NCBI GenBank assembly: GCA_013407085.1 | Contig: JACCGJ010014713.1 | Location: 1-64,000, forward strand | Reading direction: 5' to 3' | DNA from: Atriophallophorus winterbourni | Lineage: Eukaryota > Platyhelminthes > Trematoda > Plagiorchiida > Microphallidae | DNA: 64,000 bases | Shown: piece after piece, positions 1 to 12,874 of the stretch | Position numbering within the stretch: the stretch's first letter is position 1 | Layout: the number at the start of each line of letters is the position of its first letter | Notes under the pieces: model-generated | Seen by the model: only the letters and a program-made list of their open reading frames with translations | The model's database searches: none | What the model was told of the DNA's origin: nothing | Translations under genes and position numbers: made by a program

Positions 1-483
1 CAAGATCAGCATTACCACCAAGATCACACTTTTCATCACCTTAGTAAATGCAATAGTACTTTACGAATCATAGACAGGGAGAACCACAATAAACCATCGT
101 AATAAAAATCGAGGTCTTCATCAACAACTGCTTCAAGAAGATCCTAAAGTTTCGATGGGTAAATAAGATCAGCAATGAAGAATTGTGACAACAAACGAAG
201 CAGCAGTTTGCTTACACACACATCATTCAGAGAGGCTGTTGATGGATTGGCCATACCTCAATCGAACATCGCCAGATAATCCCTCACCTGGAACCCCCAA
301 GAGAAGAAGATGAGAAGGCCATCTAGAAATACCCGGCGGCGAGACCTGGGTGCAAACGCCACGCAGATGGGCAAGACTTGAGGAGAGCTGGAGAGACTCT
401 CTCAGAATTGTGATGCCTGGAGAGAGACTGTTGGCGGCCTATGTCCCAGACGGGACCAAAGGCGAAAGTAAGTAAGTAAGTAG
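1..483 (+). mobile_element. 3' end of an RTE-like LINE, truncated by the window edge
   Basis: The translation in shifting frames resembles the C-terminal end of RTE-like non-LTR retrotransposon polyproteins: a stretch like WIGHT..R.SPDN (about 246-280), then a PKRRR and NTRRRDLG-like segment (about 296-350), then a segment ending GGLCPRRDQRRK at about 430-468. It finishes in a tandem TAAG tail (469-483), a microsatellite-type 3' end typical of this class of LINE. Several frameshifts and stops break the frame, so this is a dead copy. The upstream part lies outside the window. The family is called from motif memory, not alignment. Confidence 0.65.
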
Positions 484-486
484 TGT

Positions 487-1185
487 GATGAAGATGCAGT
501 TATCGGTTCGTTTCCCGAGAGTGGGTTGGCAGTACAAAATTAATTACATTTGTTTACCTTTACTATATTGATTCGAGACAAATAAAAATATAAAATGTTT
601 TTGATAACCAGGCAAATTTTACTGAGAATCTAACCGTCTGATAAAATGTATCAACTGGAATTTACATTATTCATATTTTTCTTAGTTCGTTTTCGGTATT
701 TTTGATCACGATTGAAATCGTCCATTGAAATCGCCGGAGCATCATTTTGCTCACGCATTTCACTTTAATTCTTTTGCATTACGAGAAACAAGAAAATAAA
801 TAGGAAGTGTTGTACCAATTGATGTATACTCAGTATTAATGCAAATTTGAACTACGTCACCCCTCAATTTTCAATTTTACAATAATTAGATTAAAGCAAT
901 CTCCCAATAGGTAGAGAAACATTTTAAAATCAACTCTTTATTTTTAAATGGTTTTCCAGTACTTCGGAAATAATTTCGCGATGCTCAGAGATTATTGTAT
1001 CAAATATCGTCGTTTGTTCAATTACATCCAAACATGATGCAGAAAGCACTTTCATTTATTTTTATTGCTGCTGACATTTAACTCCCCCAAACCACTGTCG
1101 ACTATTGAATTTTGATTCCGGCGGACACCTGAAATTATCTGGAAATCTAAAACAAAATCTAGTATTAAGCGAAAAAATTCATTTA
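487..1185. other. AT-rich stretch, nothing recognised
   Basis: Only short, frame-poor ORFs and homopolymer-rich DNA are seen. No repeat shared with the rest of the window was found. Confidence 0.5.
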
Positions 1186-1188
1186 TGT

Positions 1189-1262
1189 AGGCATTTTCAT
1201 CACACACATCCGACGACCGGTTTTGTGCTGCTTGCTTTCATCATGATCCGCTTGGCATTAAA
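1189..1262 (-). repeat. Remnant of hammerhead-bearing repeat, subfamily A
   Basis: Read on the minus strand, a degraded core (ATGATGA, AAGC, GCAGCAC, AAAA, CCGGTC) is followed by the GTGTGTGATGAAAATGC-type 3' flank found in other subfamily A copies. The GAAA box is changed to AAAA and the CTGATGA box has lost its first bases, so it should not self-cleave. Confidence 0.55.
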
Positions 1263-1289
1263 CAGGTCTGGTCCGTACAGCAATACCAG

Positions 1290-3095
1290 TTTCCAGAAAA
1301 ACACTTTTGGTCAGATTTAAAATATTTTAGTTAGGTCAGGTAACAACAAAATTTGGTCAATTACTTGAGATTCACCGGTTGACACAAATCCACATCAAAC
1401 CTCTGTTTATTAACGGAACAGTGATTTTGAAATCCAATCTGGTCTAACACACCACCTCTGTATAAATTCAACCAGCATCCACGAATGTCTCCCTGACTCA
1501 ACGAAATCATGTTCGGAAAATTTTTTAAGTGGTTTTGTGGGACCAACAGCAACAACCTGATCTTATCCGGAACTCCGCGTACCATCGTTCAAAATGCGTT
1601 GTGTTCGTTAAAAACGCAAGTATTTAATCATAGTGAAAAGAAACGTCCACACTAAAACATTATCAGTGATATATTATGAAATATCGGCGCACGAATTTTA
1701 TGTACGAAGCGCATGATTAGATATCAGACAGTCAGAATATTTTTTGCCGTACTGAGACTGAAACATGAAATTTTATAAGATTTTATCGGTGTTGCACACA
1801 ATATCAAAGCGTTCCGGAAAATCAATCATGTCGAACAACTTTCGAGTTGATTAACTTAATCCAAAATTTTCCAATAAGAATCGTTTTAGTCACGGTGTAG
1901 ATACTCCCAATCTTTAATTTTGGTTTCTTAAAACTTCATTCCGGAAAGCGAGGGCAACCGCAAGTTTGAACCATGTCATTATTCCCATCCATGGAATATT
2001 ATTCCCATCAACTGATTTGGTTAAAATGTCCTTGGGTACATTTTAGATTTTAGAAATTAAAATGATCGTTTACCAGGGAAAACAACTGATAACAATGCAT
2101 TAACCAATATAAATGTTTCACCAAGCAATGTCATTTTTCCTTAACAAGCACAGCATTGTTTCCCTTGATTATAACGAAAGGAATCAATCATAATTCGCAT
2201 TATTCTACATTGTATTGATTCTGTCAAGCTGTCATTGATATACTATCAACAAATGAGCTATTTTTTGTCAAGCTTAGACGTTTAAGGTTCCTGCCAACGT
2301 TTATTACTGGAGCAGAAATAATGGGATTAGATATGATTTTATTGCTTGGCGAAACCTAATAGATGAAGGATAAGGAAAACGGTTGACAAACTGCTGTAAT
2401 TAACCAGATATTGATTATAAATAATATCGTTTCTGGAAAGTTTGTTACTATTAAATCTGACCGTATTATCATGGAAGTCAATTCATGGTAGATGATCGTC
2501 ATGCTGGTTCAATGTACATCAGTATTTGATATGAACCTACCTTCTAGACATTTTATATGCTTTTTATCTCCCCTTTATTGAACAAAAGTGAAATGGGCAA
2601 TGTGAATTTAATGTGTAGTTAATGATAGATATGAACAAATAAGTATATATATAGATTAATATATATATATAATATATTAATATAATATATATGGTTAAAG
2701 GCATTATCCAGTTCATAATATAGAATTAAATAAGTCTGCACGCGCTGAAATTCATCTTCATTTTAAACAGCTCAACGATTTTGATCGATTTACAACGACT
2801 CGCTTGATGATGAACTATTCAAAATAGCAGAACTTTCCGACAATCGATATTTTGGGTCAAGCGTTGATAGGGTTGTTACGTTGCCTCCAGTTTAATTGCA
2901 ATTGTATTGGGTGGCGTTGTTCAAACGTTTTGAACTTACTATCCCTAGTTGTGTGTTTTCAGTTACAATAACATCCTGCAGCCGGTTCCTGAATTTTTCA
3001 CGCATCAATTATTCACGATTCGGATGTCGCTAGGGTTTTATTCACCATCAATTTGTTATTTGAATTCACTGATCAATCGAAGTTACACGAGTGCC
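1290..3095. other. AT-rich stretch, nothing recognised
   Basis: No coding region with plausible composition or homology was seen. The only clear structure is the AT tract at 2645-2692, listed separately. Confidence 0.5.
2645..2692. repeat. AT-rich simple repeat
   Basis: Imperfect run of TA dinucleotides broken by AATATAT units, about 48 bp. Confidence 0.85.
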
Positions 3096-3100
3096 ATGGT

Positions 3101-3168
3101 TAAATGGGGTTCGTACAACGAACCACAGTGTTCAAATATCAAATCACAAATTGATTCCAGGTCAAGTA
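3101..3168 (-). repeat. Remnant of hammerhead-bearing repeat, subfamily B (non-core part)
   Basis: The plus strand reads GGGGTTCGTACAACGAACCA then AGTGTTCAAATATCAAATCA. This is the reverse complement of the subfamily B segment seen at 53095-53140 and 55150-55200 (TTTGAACATCGTGGTTTGTT). The ribozyme core is absent. Confidence 0.55.
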
Positions 3169-3189
3169 AATAAGGTACTTAAAAATGAC

Positions 3190-4164
3190 TAAAGTTAAGC
3201 GTTACGCACATCCTCCGCGGTTAAAGCGGAAGCATTTTGTGTTTACGAAATTTTTTCGGTTATTTAACACGCCAAATTAAATATTCCGTATCGACAATTT
3301 TAATTATACAATTTTTAACTGTTCTATTATTTTAGTGATATTCTAATGAATATATTGAAAGAAATCTTCTCCGTTAATCTTAATGAAGAAAAGTTGCACC
3401 TGTTGTTCGATTTCAAATTCACTGACTGCAGCTGCTTTTAACTAAGAATACAGATACGCCGATTTGGCCGATTTCGATTTTTAGATGAACATCTATTTGA
3501 AAATCAACTTGTGTTGTAATATAATAATATTTTAAAGTCTTGGTTTAAGGGATAATAAATTTTTATACTTCTGGTTCTGCGATGGCACATTACCTGTGAG
3601 TTTTTAAATGAAACCAATATATATTTTATTATATTTTCCAAAATAATTCATCAGGTTATATTTGAAGCCAATTACAAAATCAACTGTATATGTTATGCAC
3701 TTAAATGCAAATTTTCGCGAGTTACTTGATTCACTTATTATGCAACGTTACTTTGATGTCTAATCATGACTTTATTATTAGATTTGTTTCAATCTGAACA
3801 TTCCTAATTTAAAAATGACTTAACGTACTCAATGTTACTAGTTTTCCGCAACTATGCAACCATATTTCTCATAAATACTTCATGTTAATCACTACATTGT
3901 ACAAGTTTTCAATCAATTTTTAATCTATCTAAACTAATCCGTTCTCGTTATTGAATTACATGCGACAAAATAGCCTTTCCAAATCAATAATCTCCTTATT
4001 TTATCTGAAGTTTGCGAATGATGATTTCCCTGTTCCTCAAATATACCGAGGCTTTTCACACGAAAACGAAAATTTGATATTTTTTACAGATAAATTAAAA
4101 ATAGGCTTAACTCGAAGCACTGTTTGTTATTACAAATATCTACTAAATGATCAAATTAGAGAAT
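3190..4164. other. AT-rich stretch, nothing recognised
   Basis: Short ORFs here, including one of 93 codons at 3951-4232 that runs into the repeat array, have AT-driven amino-acid composition and no recognised motif. Confidence 0.5.
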
Positions 4165-4856
4165 TAGAATTTTTCATCATCATCATCATGGGTTTGAACT
4201 TTATCTACATATGTTTGGGAACAGCTGATTGAACAGGTTGGTAGTACCAACCTCATTTAACAATGGCATACAAGCCATTCCCCCACTGTTTCAAGTTAAT
4301 GCTGATCCTGATCCTACTGTCCCTACCTGATGAGTGCAAACAGCACGGAACCGGTCATGGGGTGTGTGATGGAAATGCATGCAAATGATCATTTTTCTTC
4401 ATGATCATCGGTTTGAACCGTATCTAAATGTGTTTGGGCACATGCGATTGGCCTGGTTGCTCGTACTAACTTGTTTATATGAAATGGAACCAGACTGCAC
4501 AAGTAATAAACTGCAAAGCAATCCGTTTGAATGAAATTCACCCGGTATGGATGCATAGGTATGAACCTGTTGGTTATGACACCTTCATCAACAGTGGTAT
4601 CAAATTTCAGATTTTGTTTTTCATTTCTCCGCTTCACAAAACTGGTAGTGGTGTGTGATGAAAATGCATGTAAATACGGATTTTCGTTTCTCGCCTATGT
4701 GATTAACCCATTCATATTTAGGTGTGAGCACGTGTTTGAACAGGTTGCTCGTCCCAGCGACTTAAAAGTTCCAAATTCATTTACCATCTCTCCATCGTTT
4801 CAAGTTTAGCAGATCCTGATCGCACTGTCCGGTGCCCTCAATTATCTGGTAAATAT
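4165..4856 (+). repeat. Tandem array of about three subfamily A hammerhead-bearing units
   Basis: Three consecutive diverged units start with a TTTTTCTTCATGATCAT-like segment near 4165, 4387 and 4676. Each continues through a short inverted repeat (AGGTTGGTAGTACCAACCTC at 4236-4255 in unit 1), a CCACTGTTTCAAG segment, CTGATCCTGATCCTACTGTC, the ribozyme core and then GTGTGTGATGGAAATGCATG. Unit lengths are about 222, 289 and 181 bp. The tandem arrangement matters because a hammerhead in each unit would release monomers from a multimeric transcript. Unit 2 has lost its upstream core half and unit 3 breaks off at GTGCCCTCAATTATCTGG. Confidence 0.75.
4321..4362 (+). ncRNA. Type I hammerhead ribozyme, core mutated
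   Basis: CTGATGA box at 4327-4333. Helix II is GTGC/GCAC (4334-4337 with 4343-4346) closed by loop AAACA. GGAA replaces GAAA at 4347-4350. The self-complementary helix III is followed by cleavage triplet GTC (4354-4356). Helix I pairs CCCTAC (4321-4326) with ATGGGG (4357-4362), five of six pairs counting one G-U. The A-to-G change in GAAA should abolish cleavage. The architecture is seen directly; activity is not claimed. Confidence 0.7.
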
Positions 4857-6344
4857 GTTCGACCGAGAGTAGTGGTCATTGATATTACGTTTGATTTGTT
4901 GATTAAAAAAATCATAATACGGAACTGTCCAATCATGTACCATTAAAACAATTCTGTTTTCTGAGGCTAGCGTTCAAAAAATTCAAGATTGTTTTCGGAA
5001 CCATGCGTTTCAACAAATTAGAATCCGCCATCACTATTGTCTGTGTTGTTGCTCGCAGCCTTGTCAAATTTCGTCATGCTACGTTGACAAATGACAGGCT
5101 GCGCGCCGCTAGATTCATCACGGGACGGGAACGTAACAATATCGATAGTCAAAACAAGACGAGTGACATATTTCTTGAACTAGCAGACAAGTGCGCATTG
5201 CCAAAGTAAAGAAATTATAGATTATTTGTCATACAAGAATGTTGATAATATTTCTCTCGTGATGAATATCAAAATTATATTTTCGAGCAAAACAGTTGAT
5301 TTTCCTATATATAATACACATTATGAACAAATGAATTTTGAAATAATTGTACCTTTCTTTAGTAAAGCATCGAATGTTATTTTAAAATGTGCATGTTGTT
5401 TTCAATCAAAACACCAGAATACAGCCTTGAATAGCAAAGTAAAACATTAGCAGCTAACATGATTTGGAAGATAATTTATACCTCTTTAAATACTAACAAT
5501 AGTTCGCATGGAAGTTTATTGTTGTTGTTTACCTTGGTCTACTGAGTTCGATTTAGACTATCACCATCATAATTTACACAGCGTTATGCAGTCATCTGAA
5601 TCACCGAGGAGTGCATGATTTCAATGATTTTTTTATTCAGCAAATTTATAAACAAATCCCACTCCCCCATAGCTTTACAATGTCAATTCAAACTGTGATC
5701 TTCGATTTCGGAGGTAAGGGTTAATTTACCGGATTCCGAGGGTCAGCCAAAAGCATAAAATAACTATTTTAACTCAGAGTTAACTATCCTAAAAGTCATC
5801 ACTGATGTAATTAGACACACTGATCACGATAAAGGAGAACATAAGCAATTTGAAAACTGTTATCCTATTTCTAGTGTGTTTCTCTAAATTGCAGAAAAAA
5901 TATCCAGATAAATGTAAAAGCCCATCGAAGAGGTTAATTTTTTAGGTATTTTGGACAAGAAGTTCCTATTGACAAATTTATCTTGATAATAATGAATATA
6001 AAACTTGATTGGGGCATTTAAATCGCCGTGCACAGCATTAACTTTTCCAATACTTTATCGGTAAATTCTCACGCTACCTGTTTCTATATTTATCGTGTTA
6101 GTGTATCAAGGAAGAAAAACTTTGACGCGCACATTTTAAAACAGTTACGTGGTATCGAGTTTTAAAACGAAAATTCTGAACTAAATGTTCGGATAATGGA
6201 TTCTTCAAAACCTGAATCATATATTGAAACAATCAATAAAAAAGAAAAAAACATCGTGCAGGCTGTCAAATCGCCCTTCGCTGATGTCAGGCTATTTCTA
6301 GAATACACCTACCTTATATTTCATCGTTTAATATTCGTCTAAGT
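4857..6344. other. No gene recognised
   Basis: Small ORFs at 5003-5209 and 5226-5450 lack recognisable motifs, have no splice context I could support, and are not repeated elsewhere in the window. Confidence 0.45.
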
Positions 6345-8750
6345 ATGCTTAAATTTCAAAACTGCTCACTTCAAAAAGTTCAATGCATACCGGCGTGGCT
6401 GTTTCAAGAAACCTGGCTTCACTTTGCTATTGACAATAAGTTGGTTTCTATTAAAGTTTTCTGTGGTTTTCAAATCGACTGGTGTTCTTATAGCAAACAG
6501 ATTTTTACTGTTGGTAAGCCTGACATACCTTGCTTAGCCGTCCAGCGCGAAATTCGTCATATTTCCTATTATCAATCACTTATTTTGATAAATACTTATA
6601 TCTTCCAAAATTGTCAATCTGATACTTTTCATGCATCCATTGATTAACTCCACATCAAACTTACTACTCTTCAAAAAGTTTTGATTCTACTTGTTGGTAA
6701 CCTCAATAATTCTAATTTATTTACGTTTTCTCTCTTAAAATGTTCATTTCTCAACACATTCTGAGGCCTGTCTGGATTTCGCTTTCACCAATGCAACCAA
6801 AATGTTTTATGCTCGTAAGTTTGCTTTCATCAGTAATTCTGACCGCTGTGTTATCAAACTTCTACTAAACATTTATTGAGGTATTTGGCAAAAATTCCTA
6901 ACCCGATGCTTATGCGGAAAGGTTACTACCACAACTTGCGAACATTACAGTATTTTATCCCTCAGGGACATGTTGATACCACTAATTTCGATATTTTTCA
7001 TAAACAGGATTTCTCCAAAGAATGTAATGTTGTAACATCCTATCTCAATTTTGTTTGGACATTTGTTATCGAAAAGAAGCATTTTTGTTATTCCTCATCT
7101 TTTTTCACGCCTAACTAAAGCCTCTACGCAGATTATAAGAGAAAGCCTTCAAAAAACATGATCGAAATGCTGTCGCGTGACTTTCCCAGTCATTTAATCT
7201 TGAAATTCGACGTCTCGACAAGGTGTATACGAATTCAATCCTTGGCACTAAAGAGAGTTGTCACTTATGGCGTGCGCTTAAGTAAATTTGCGAAAAAGAC
7301 AATGAAAAATCTCCATCTATCTTCGACATAAATTCCTTGAATAAATCTTTCGTACCCTAAATGGCTGATAATGACCGTAAAAAGAAATTCTTAACACCCC
7401 ATCTTTTCCGATTCATCCACCACCAACGTATCTGAGGCCTTTTTTCCACTTTCGGCTTTCTTACGCTCGAAGGCTGCAGTACCAGATAAACTCTCTCCCA
7501 TTGAATTAAAGGAATAAGCTGGTGTAGTTTCGGCACCAATCGCATCCTTTTCCACTCGTGGCATGGAAAGAGCAATTATATATGGCTGTTGGAAATCTGT
7601 CTGTATAAACCCGGCTCTTAAGAAAAATCCTAATGAATTCCGCCCGATTGCGTGCACTTCGCATTCGATTAAATTAGTTTAATTAGTTGTGTTACAACTA
7701 ATGGCTTCTATTTGTCAGGTACATGATGTTTATCAGTTTGTTTACCGTAAGAATCGTTCATATTTAACGTTTTCTTGACAGCAATTCGAAAGCTGTACAA
7801 CTTTGTTTTCTGGATTATACTAATGCGTTTAGCAGTGTTGTACGAAATTCCTTACTCCAAAAACTATCTGAATCTGGTGTTCCATTAAACATTATTCATT
7901 GGAATGCATTCTACTTCGAAGGTAGTCCTCAATATACTGTCGTGAATGGCGATACCGTGCGATACCGATTTCGTGTTGTGTTCTGTGGAGTGCAATATTT
8001 TCCCCATTTTTATTTTTTATTTATTCACTATTGCATCGAACCACAAGTCAGGTTGACAAACATGTCATAGAATCAATGATTACAAGCATTAGTCAATGGT
8101 CATCCACAGTTGGTATAGCTTTGAACCCACAAAATTGCAACGAAATGGTATTTTGCCACACGACTGGACATCGTTGTTTAGCTCTGCATCAAAACATTCC
8201 TTGTGTTTCATTCAATGGCACGGTGTTTGAAAGATGCAGTAGCTTCGAATATTCAGTCGTTGCAATATCCGGCAGTCTCAGCTGAACCAAGCACGTGACC
8301 ACACAATTCTTAAAAGCTCACCAGTTGTCATTCTATGCTATTCGCCTCAGTACTCTTTCCATCGCACTTCATGTAATCCAACATTTTTTCTTTTTTCTTT
8401 CATCGTTTCAGACCTATACATAACCCCTTAATTTTTCGTGGTCTCCTTGAAAAATATTTTTTGCTAATGAGAATCGAGACACTAATGTCGATCGTCACTT
8501 TCTTGAATGCAAATGACTGATTCAAATCATTTCTTCTGATACAGCCCATACAATGAACAGGACCCTTGTTGCCTGAAAGGTACTTTTCTTTAACCCGAAG
8601 CCAATATTTTATTCTATATTCAAGAACTAATAAATTTAGCAATTCTTTTGTTCATTACCTGGCTCGATAAATGTCTAATAAATCGACGGCTGTTTCAGAG
8701 TTGAAGATGCGACTTACTATCTGATAATTGATGTTGGGATTGTCATTTTT
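6345..8750 (+). mobile_element. Heavily decayed CR1/jockey-like LINE (endonuclease to RT C-terminus)
   Basis: Collinear fragments in all three frames look like one element. Endonuclease-like ETWLHFAIDNKLVSIK lies at about 6405-6460. An inter-domain region spans about 6870-7380. The RT entry motif PALKKNPNEFRPIACTSHSI is at about 7610-7668, a degraded RT palm region at 7700-7990, and the thumb/C-terminal region (SQWSSTVGIALNPQNCNEMV, then a degraded YLGV motif) at about 8090-8290, with further homologous text to about 8750. Many stops and frameshifts are present and no YADD/FADD box survives, so it is long dead. Order and spacing match a full-length element of about 2.4 kb from the endonuclease onward. 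CR1/jockey is preferred from motif style; exact clade uncertain. Confidence 0.6.
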
Positions 8751-11700
8751 CTAACTTAGTTTTCTAATTTAATTCTCATGTTTTTCTACACCAGGTTAAC
8801 CTGACAGTATTTTGCATCATGTTTAGTATTTATTGCGCAGTTTTTTGCCTGGATCGGGCTTGTGTGATTTCAAACATTTTACTTTCCAAAACATTACTGA
8901 GAAATTAATTTAATTGTTGAAACTTCGTGTACACCAATAAAATCATTCTCTTCCTCTTCTATTTCGATACGTTCTGAAAGGCAATATGATGAGCATTGAT
9001 CAAATCTGTGAAAAAGCTTTACTATTGAGAATATTTTCACGCAGCATTTGAGAATTATCGTTGAAGATAATAATGATTAATCGATCAAATGATGGAAAGT
9101 GGTGCTTCCAATATTTTTTAAATATCTCCATATGAAAAATAACTTGCGCGTGAAATGATCGTGATATAACGTTTGGACAACAACAGTTTTGTGATTTAGG
9201 TTTTCAAAAAATATCACGCATCCACCCTAAAAATATATAAGAGAATATCAACTGTGAATTCAGCTTAGGCACATAGCCAAGAGACGAAAAGTGTAGAAAG
9301 GTATTTCACGAACTTTAATAAAGTAGAGTACTGAGATTATGAGTTCATTTAATGTTTTTGGGAACGTTGAAGCCGAGATGCTTGACATGTTTCTCTCTAG
9401 TAAGGTCTGTGGAATTATTGAGCTAATGGTCTGAAATGTGATGTGGTTAAGGGAACAATAGGGGTGATACATTGTCATACGTAGTGTGGTTGATCTTTCT
9501 GATACAGAGACCGAAGTTAAATGATAAAAAATTTACGATTTCCAAAATTAAATGTGGAAAAATTGCATTATTTATCATGTAAGTTGCACAATTTCTACAT
9601 GAGCTGCCAGGTTTAACATGTATGATTTTCTTATGTCTTGTCACATCGATTCGTGATCCATCAAAACTATGAATTCCTGCTTCGAACTTCTGTCAATTTA
9701 AATCACTTAATGCTTCCGCGTTCAAAATGCATCATACAGCGTACATTAAATTAACTCATCTATATTGAAACTGAAATTTCAGTGTTTTGACGAAATTGAT
9801 TTCAATTGGGAATAACTATAGTTTTAGTAACATTATTCTTCTAAAATTTGCAGCTCCAAGAAGAAATTTAATGTTCCAACCCATTATCTGTTTAAACATT
9901 CCGGTGTTCGTTTTCGTTGTTGCATGCCAGTGAAGTTGATAACAGCTCCAGCTCCAGCTGGTGTAATGTTCAAACTTAAATAAAATTACGCAACACAAAA
10001 CTTAAATTTTAGTAAAAGTTTCTTTTTTATGAGCTTACACTATACACATGATCCAAGAGGCGTGTGTATTTGCTCAATGCCTTATGCAAGTATGAAGTTT
10101 GATGCAATATTATTATATTTCTTTGTGCACGCTACCATATAAACATTCGTTGGCTGAATTCATGATGGTTTTCTATCGCTTTTGCAAAAACGGCTACTGG
10201 AGCAGCACTCTGATGTATGGAATAACTAAACGGAAATAAAACTGCAACTTTGTTGCTGTGAACAAAATGTTTTCTTATAAACTTTTAATCATAAATTTAA
10301 TTATGATTTACGATACATGTATAAATAATTCGAAAATAAAAATCAAGTAAACAATAAATAAACTAAATATAATAAGGTATTAATCATGTTAGTTGACGAT
10401 GCTGTTGTAAATGATTTTGGATTTTTTCAGGTCTTAAATCTGAAGGAATTTTGGATATGTGAGCAACAAATTTTCCCTGTTTCTTTCTTTCTATCTTCCT
10501 ATCTCTCTCTCTATCTCTCTCTATATATATACGATCTATTCAAACTTGACAGGTTCTAATCTTCTGATGAGATTCGCTGATTTTAGGAAAATAACTGAAA
10601 CCGAGGATATCAGCAAGTTCTGGTCCATCGTGAAAATTTATGGCAGCACTTGTCAAGCATTCTTTTACTCATAAAGCTGCAGCATCAACAAGGAATCTAG
10701 AAGACGATATCGAAAAAGATCGAAATCAGGATGCAATGGAAATCATAAGCCAAAGCTGGTATTATACTGCTGACAGAGCTAGTGCATAAGCGGATTAACC
10801 TGAGGCTAATCGGATTGTAAGTGAAAGTTAAAACATTACAATATGTTGAATTATTGGCCAAGAATGCAAAGGCACGCTAACGAAGGATGAACTATCTTTC
10901 TCAGAATAAATTCATTGACGCTGATGATGGCTCAATAATTACAGCCACCGAACAGCTGACCATTATTATACATTTTTGTGGCATACGTCGAATCGCAATT
11001 GAAATGGCTGAATTTCTTTCGTTACTCAGTACAATTTATGACTGGTAAATTCAATAACAACACCTAGTTTATTAAACGCAAATGTAATGTGCTTAGATAT
11101 GGTTTTATTTTGACAAATAACTTCCTGTTATTCTGCGATTCAGAATTTCCACTATTGACGGTAGGGTTGGTAGCAGGTCCTCATCTATGTCAAGAAAACA
11201 TTGTATTTCTGGTTGTTTTAATTTTTTTTTACTTTGATTTCAGTTGCATTTATAAGCCAAAAAATAGGAGAATCTGTGATTTCTGCTAGCTCAACTAAAT
11301 ATCGCATCGGAACATACCCCATAGATTGTGAGTCTGGTAGTAGAGCGTTTCGTGGAATTTACTTATTTGACACTGAAAGAAATATTTGGTCAATTTTGTT
11401 TTCCGCGTGAAGATCGTGTATGCTCATGAGAACGGAGTTTGTAATGAATCTGACAGTGAATCTTCATCGAAGCAAGTGCGTTAGTTTGAACAGGATTTGG
11501 TTTAAATTGAATTTGCCTGATTAATCATAAGTTGGCCATGAACTGCTAGGGCATTATAGACACTGAGTTTGTAGATATTAACCCATGAGCTTAAGTAAAG
11601 CCTATTTGACCAGGGTAATATAGCTCCGTAGTGTAAATTAGGTGGATATTATCATGACTATAATGTCATACATAATTGATGGAGATTAAATTGGCATTGT

Positions 11701-12570
11701 GTTGTGCAACTAAATTTACTTCCGCATGATAATCCCTGCGCTGTCGGTTTCATTTGCTCCGAGCAATCTGTGATGTTGTTCGCAAAGGAGCGCATTCTAG
11801 AGATTCCCCATTTGAGCATATTCCATTTGTAACTTGTCTGAAAAATATTGACAGACATGAAAAAGGTTTTTCCATTATGCAAACTTATGTTGGATTTTCA
11901 AACGTTAATTAATCTGGCTTAAAATTCAACACTTTAATAAGTGATTTCACGCGATACAGATATAGCTTCAAAAACTTCAAAGCTGCCCGTCTGTTTTCGT
12001 CAGGCAAAAGTTTATGTAACTCATTACTAAGAAAGACGAATGAAAAGCGAATAAAAAAAGCATCCCTCAATTCTCATGCACAGTACCGATCGTTATTTAA
12101 CTCAAGCTGGATATTTTCTGGACACAGGCCTTAAAGTGAATCTTGATAACATGGAAGTGATAAGTCTGGTGTGGATATTTTATATTAAAAGACTCCTGGA
12201 TGATGTGGTTAAACTAATAACGGCTGCTAGGAATGCTCTCAGTGAGGTAAATGAGGCATGAATCTCTGTTATCTTTTAGGAACCCAATTTAACAGTGGTT
12301 CCGATGCCTTAGTTCGTTAGCAAAACTACTATACCCGATTCTTAAGCATGTTCCATCAATTCATTGTAAATGACCATAAAATAAAACGTTAATGTGTATG
12401 CAATGAATATCTGAATTTTTATTAATAACGTGAAGTATATTGTTTAGTACGCAGTTTAGATTCATGTTAATTCCGGCAAAATATTTTTTCATTTCATTGT
12501 TACTTATGTTCAATAAGTAGTAAACGGGAACGAATTTTCCGAACGATACCAAGATTATAAAAGCTAATTA
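8751..12570. other. 3.8 kb without a recognised gene
   Basis: AT-rich DNA with short ORFs only (longest about 80 codons). A pyrimidine-rich simple repeat lies at 10483-10535. Possible coding-like patches at 10550-10670 and 12076-12261 have no recognised motif. Confidence 0.45.
10483..10535 (+). repeat. Pyrimidine-rich simple repeat (TCTCTCTA-type)
   Basis: Runs of TTTCTTTCTATC and CTCTCTCTATCTCTCTCTAT followed by ATATATA; a simple-sequence tract. Confidence 0.75.
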
Positions 12571-12874
12571 GCATGCATCTCCATCACACACACCTCATGC
12601 GCTTGAAACAGTGGAAGAATGGTAACCAAGTTGCGCTTGTATGCCACCGTTGAGTAAGGTTGGTACGACCAACCTGTTCAATCACATGAGCCCCCACTCA
12701 TGTGGACTGGGTTTAAAACCCATGACCATTAATATAAAAGTGCATGCATCGAGACCACACACACGACCGGTTTCGTGCATGCGCATGCGGATCCTGATCC
12801 TACTGTCCCTACAGTGCAAACAGCATGAAACCGGCCGTGGGGTGTGTGTGTGTGATGGAGTTGCATGCAAATAG
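12571..12874. repeat. Inverted pair of subfamily A hammerhead-bearing units
   Basis: Bases 12571-12775 are subfamily A on the minus strand. They include a near-perfect hairpin GGTTGGTACGACCAACC (12658-12674) and a minus-strand GAAACCGGTC at 12766-12775. Bases 12776-12874 are subfamily A on the plus strand, from ATGCGCATGCGGATCC to ATGGAGTTGCATGCAAAT. The plus copy has CCCTAC directly joined to AGTGC, a clean 6-base loss of CTGATG from the ribozyme box, and GGCC for GGTC. The minus unit lacks the whole ribozyme core between the CTTGAAACAG-type segment and the GTGTGTGATGG flank. Head-to-head fusion point near 12776. Confidence 0.7.

Noticed and set aside
10562..10600. CTGATGAG at about 10563 resembling the hammerhead box
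   Set aside because: No AAACA hairpin or GAAACCGG follows and the flanks are not of the repeat family.
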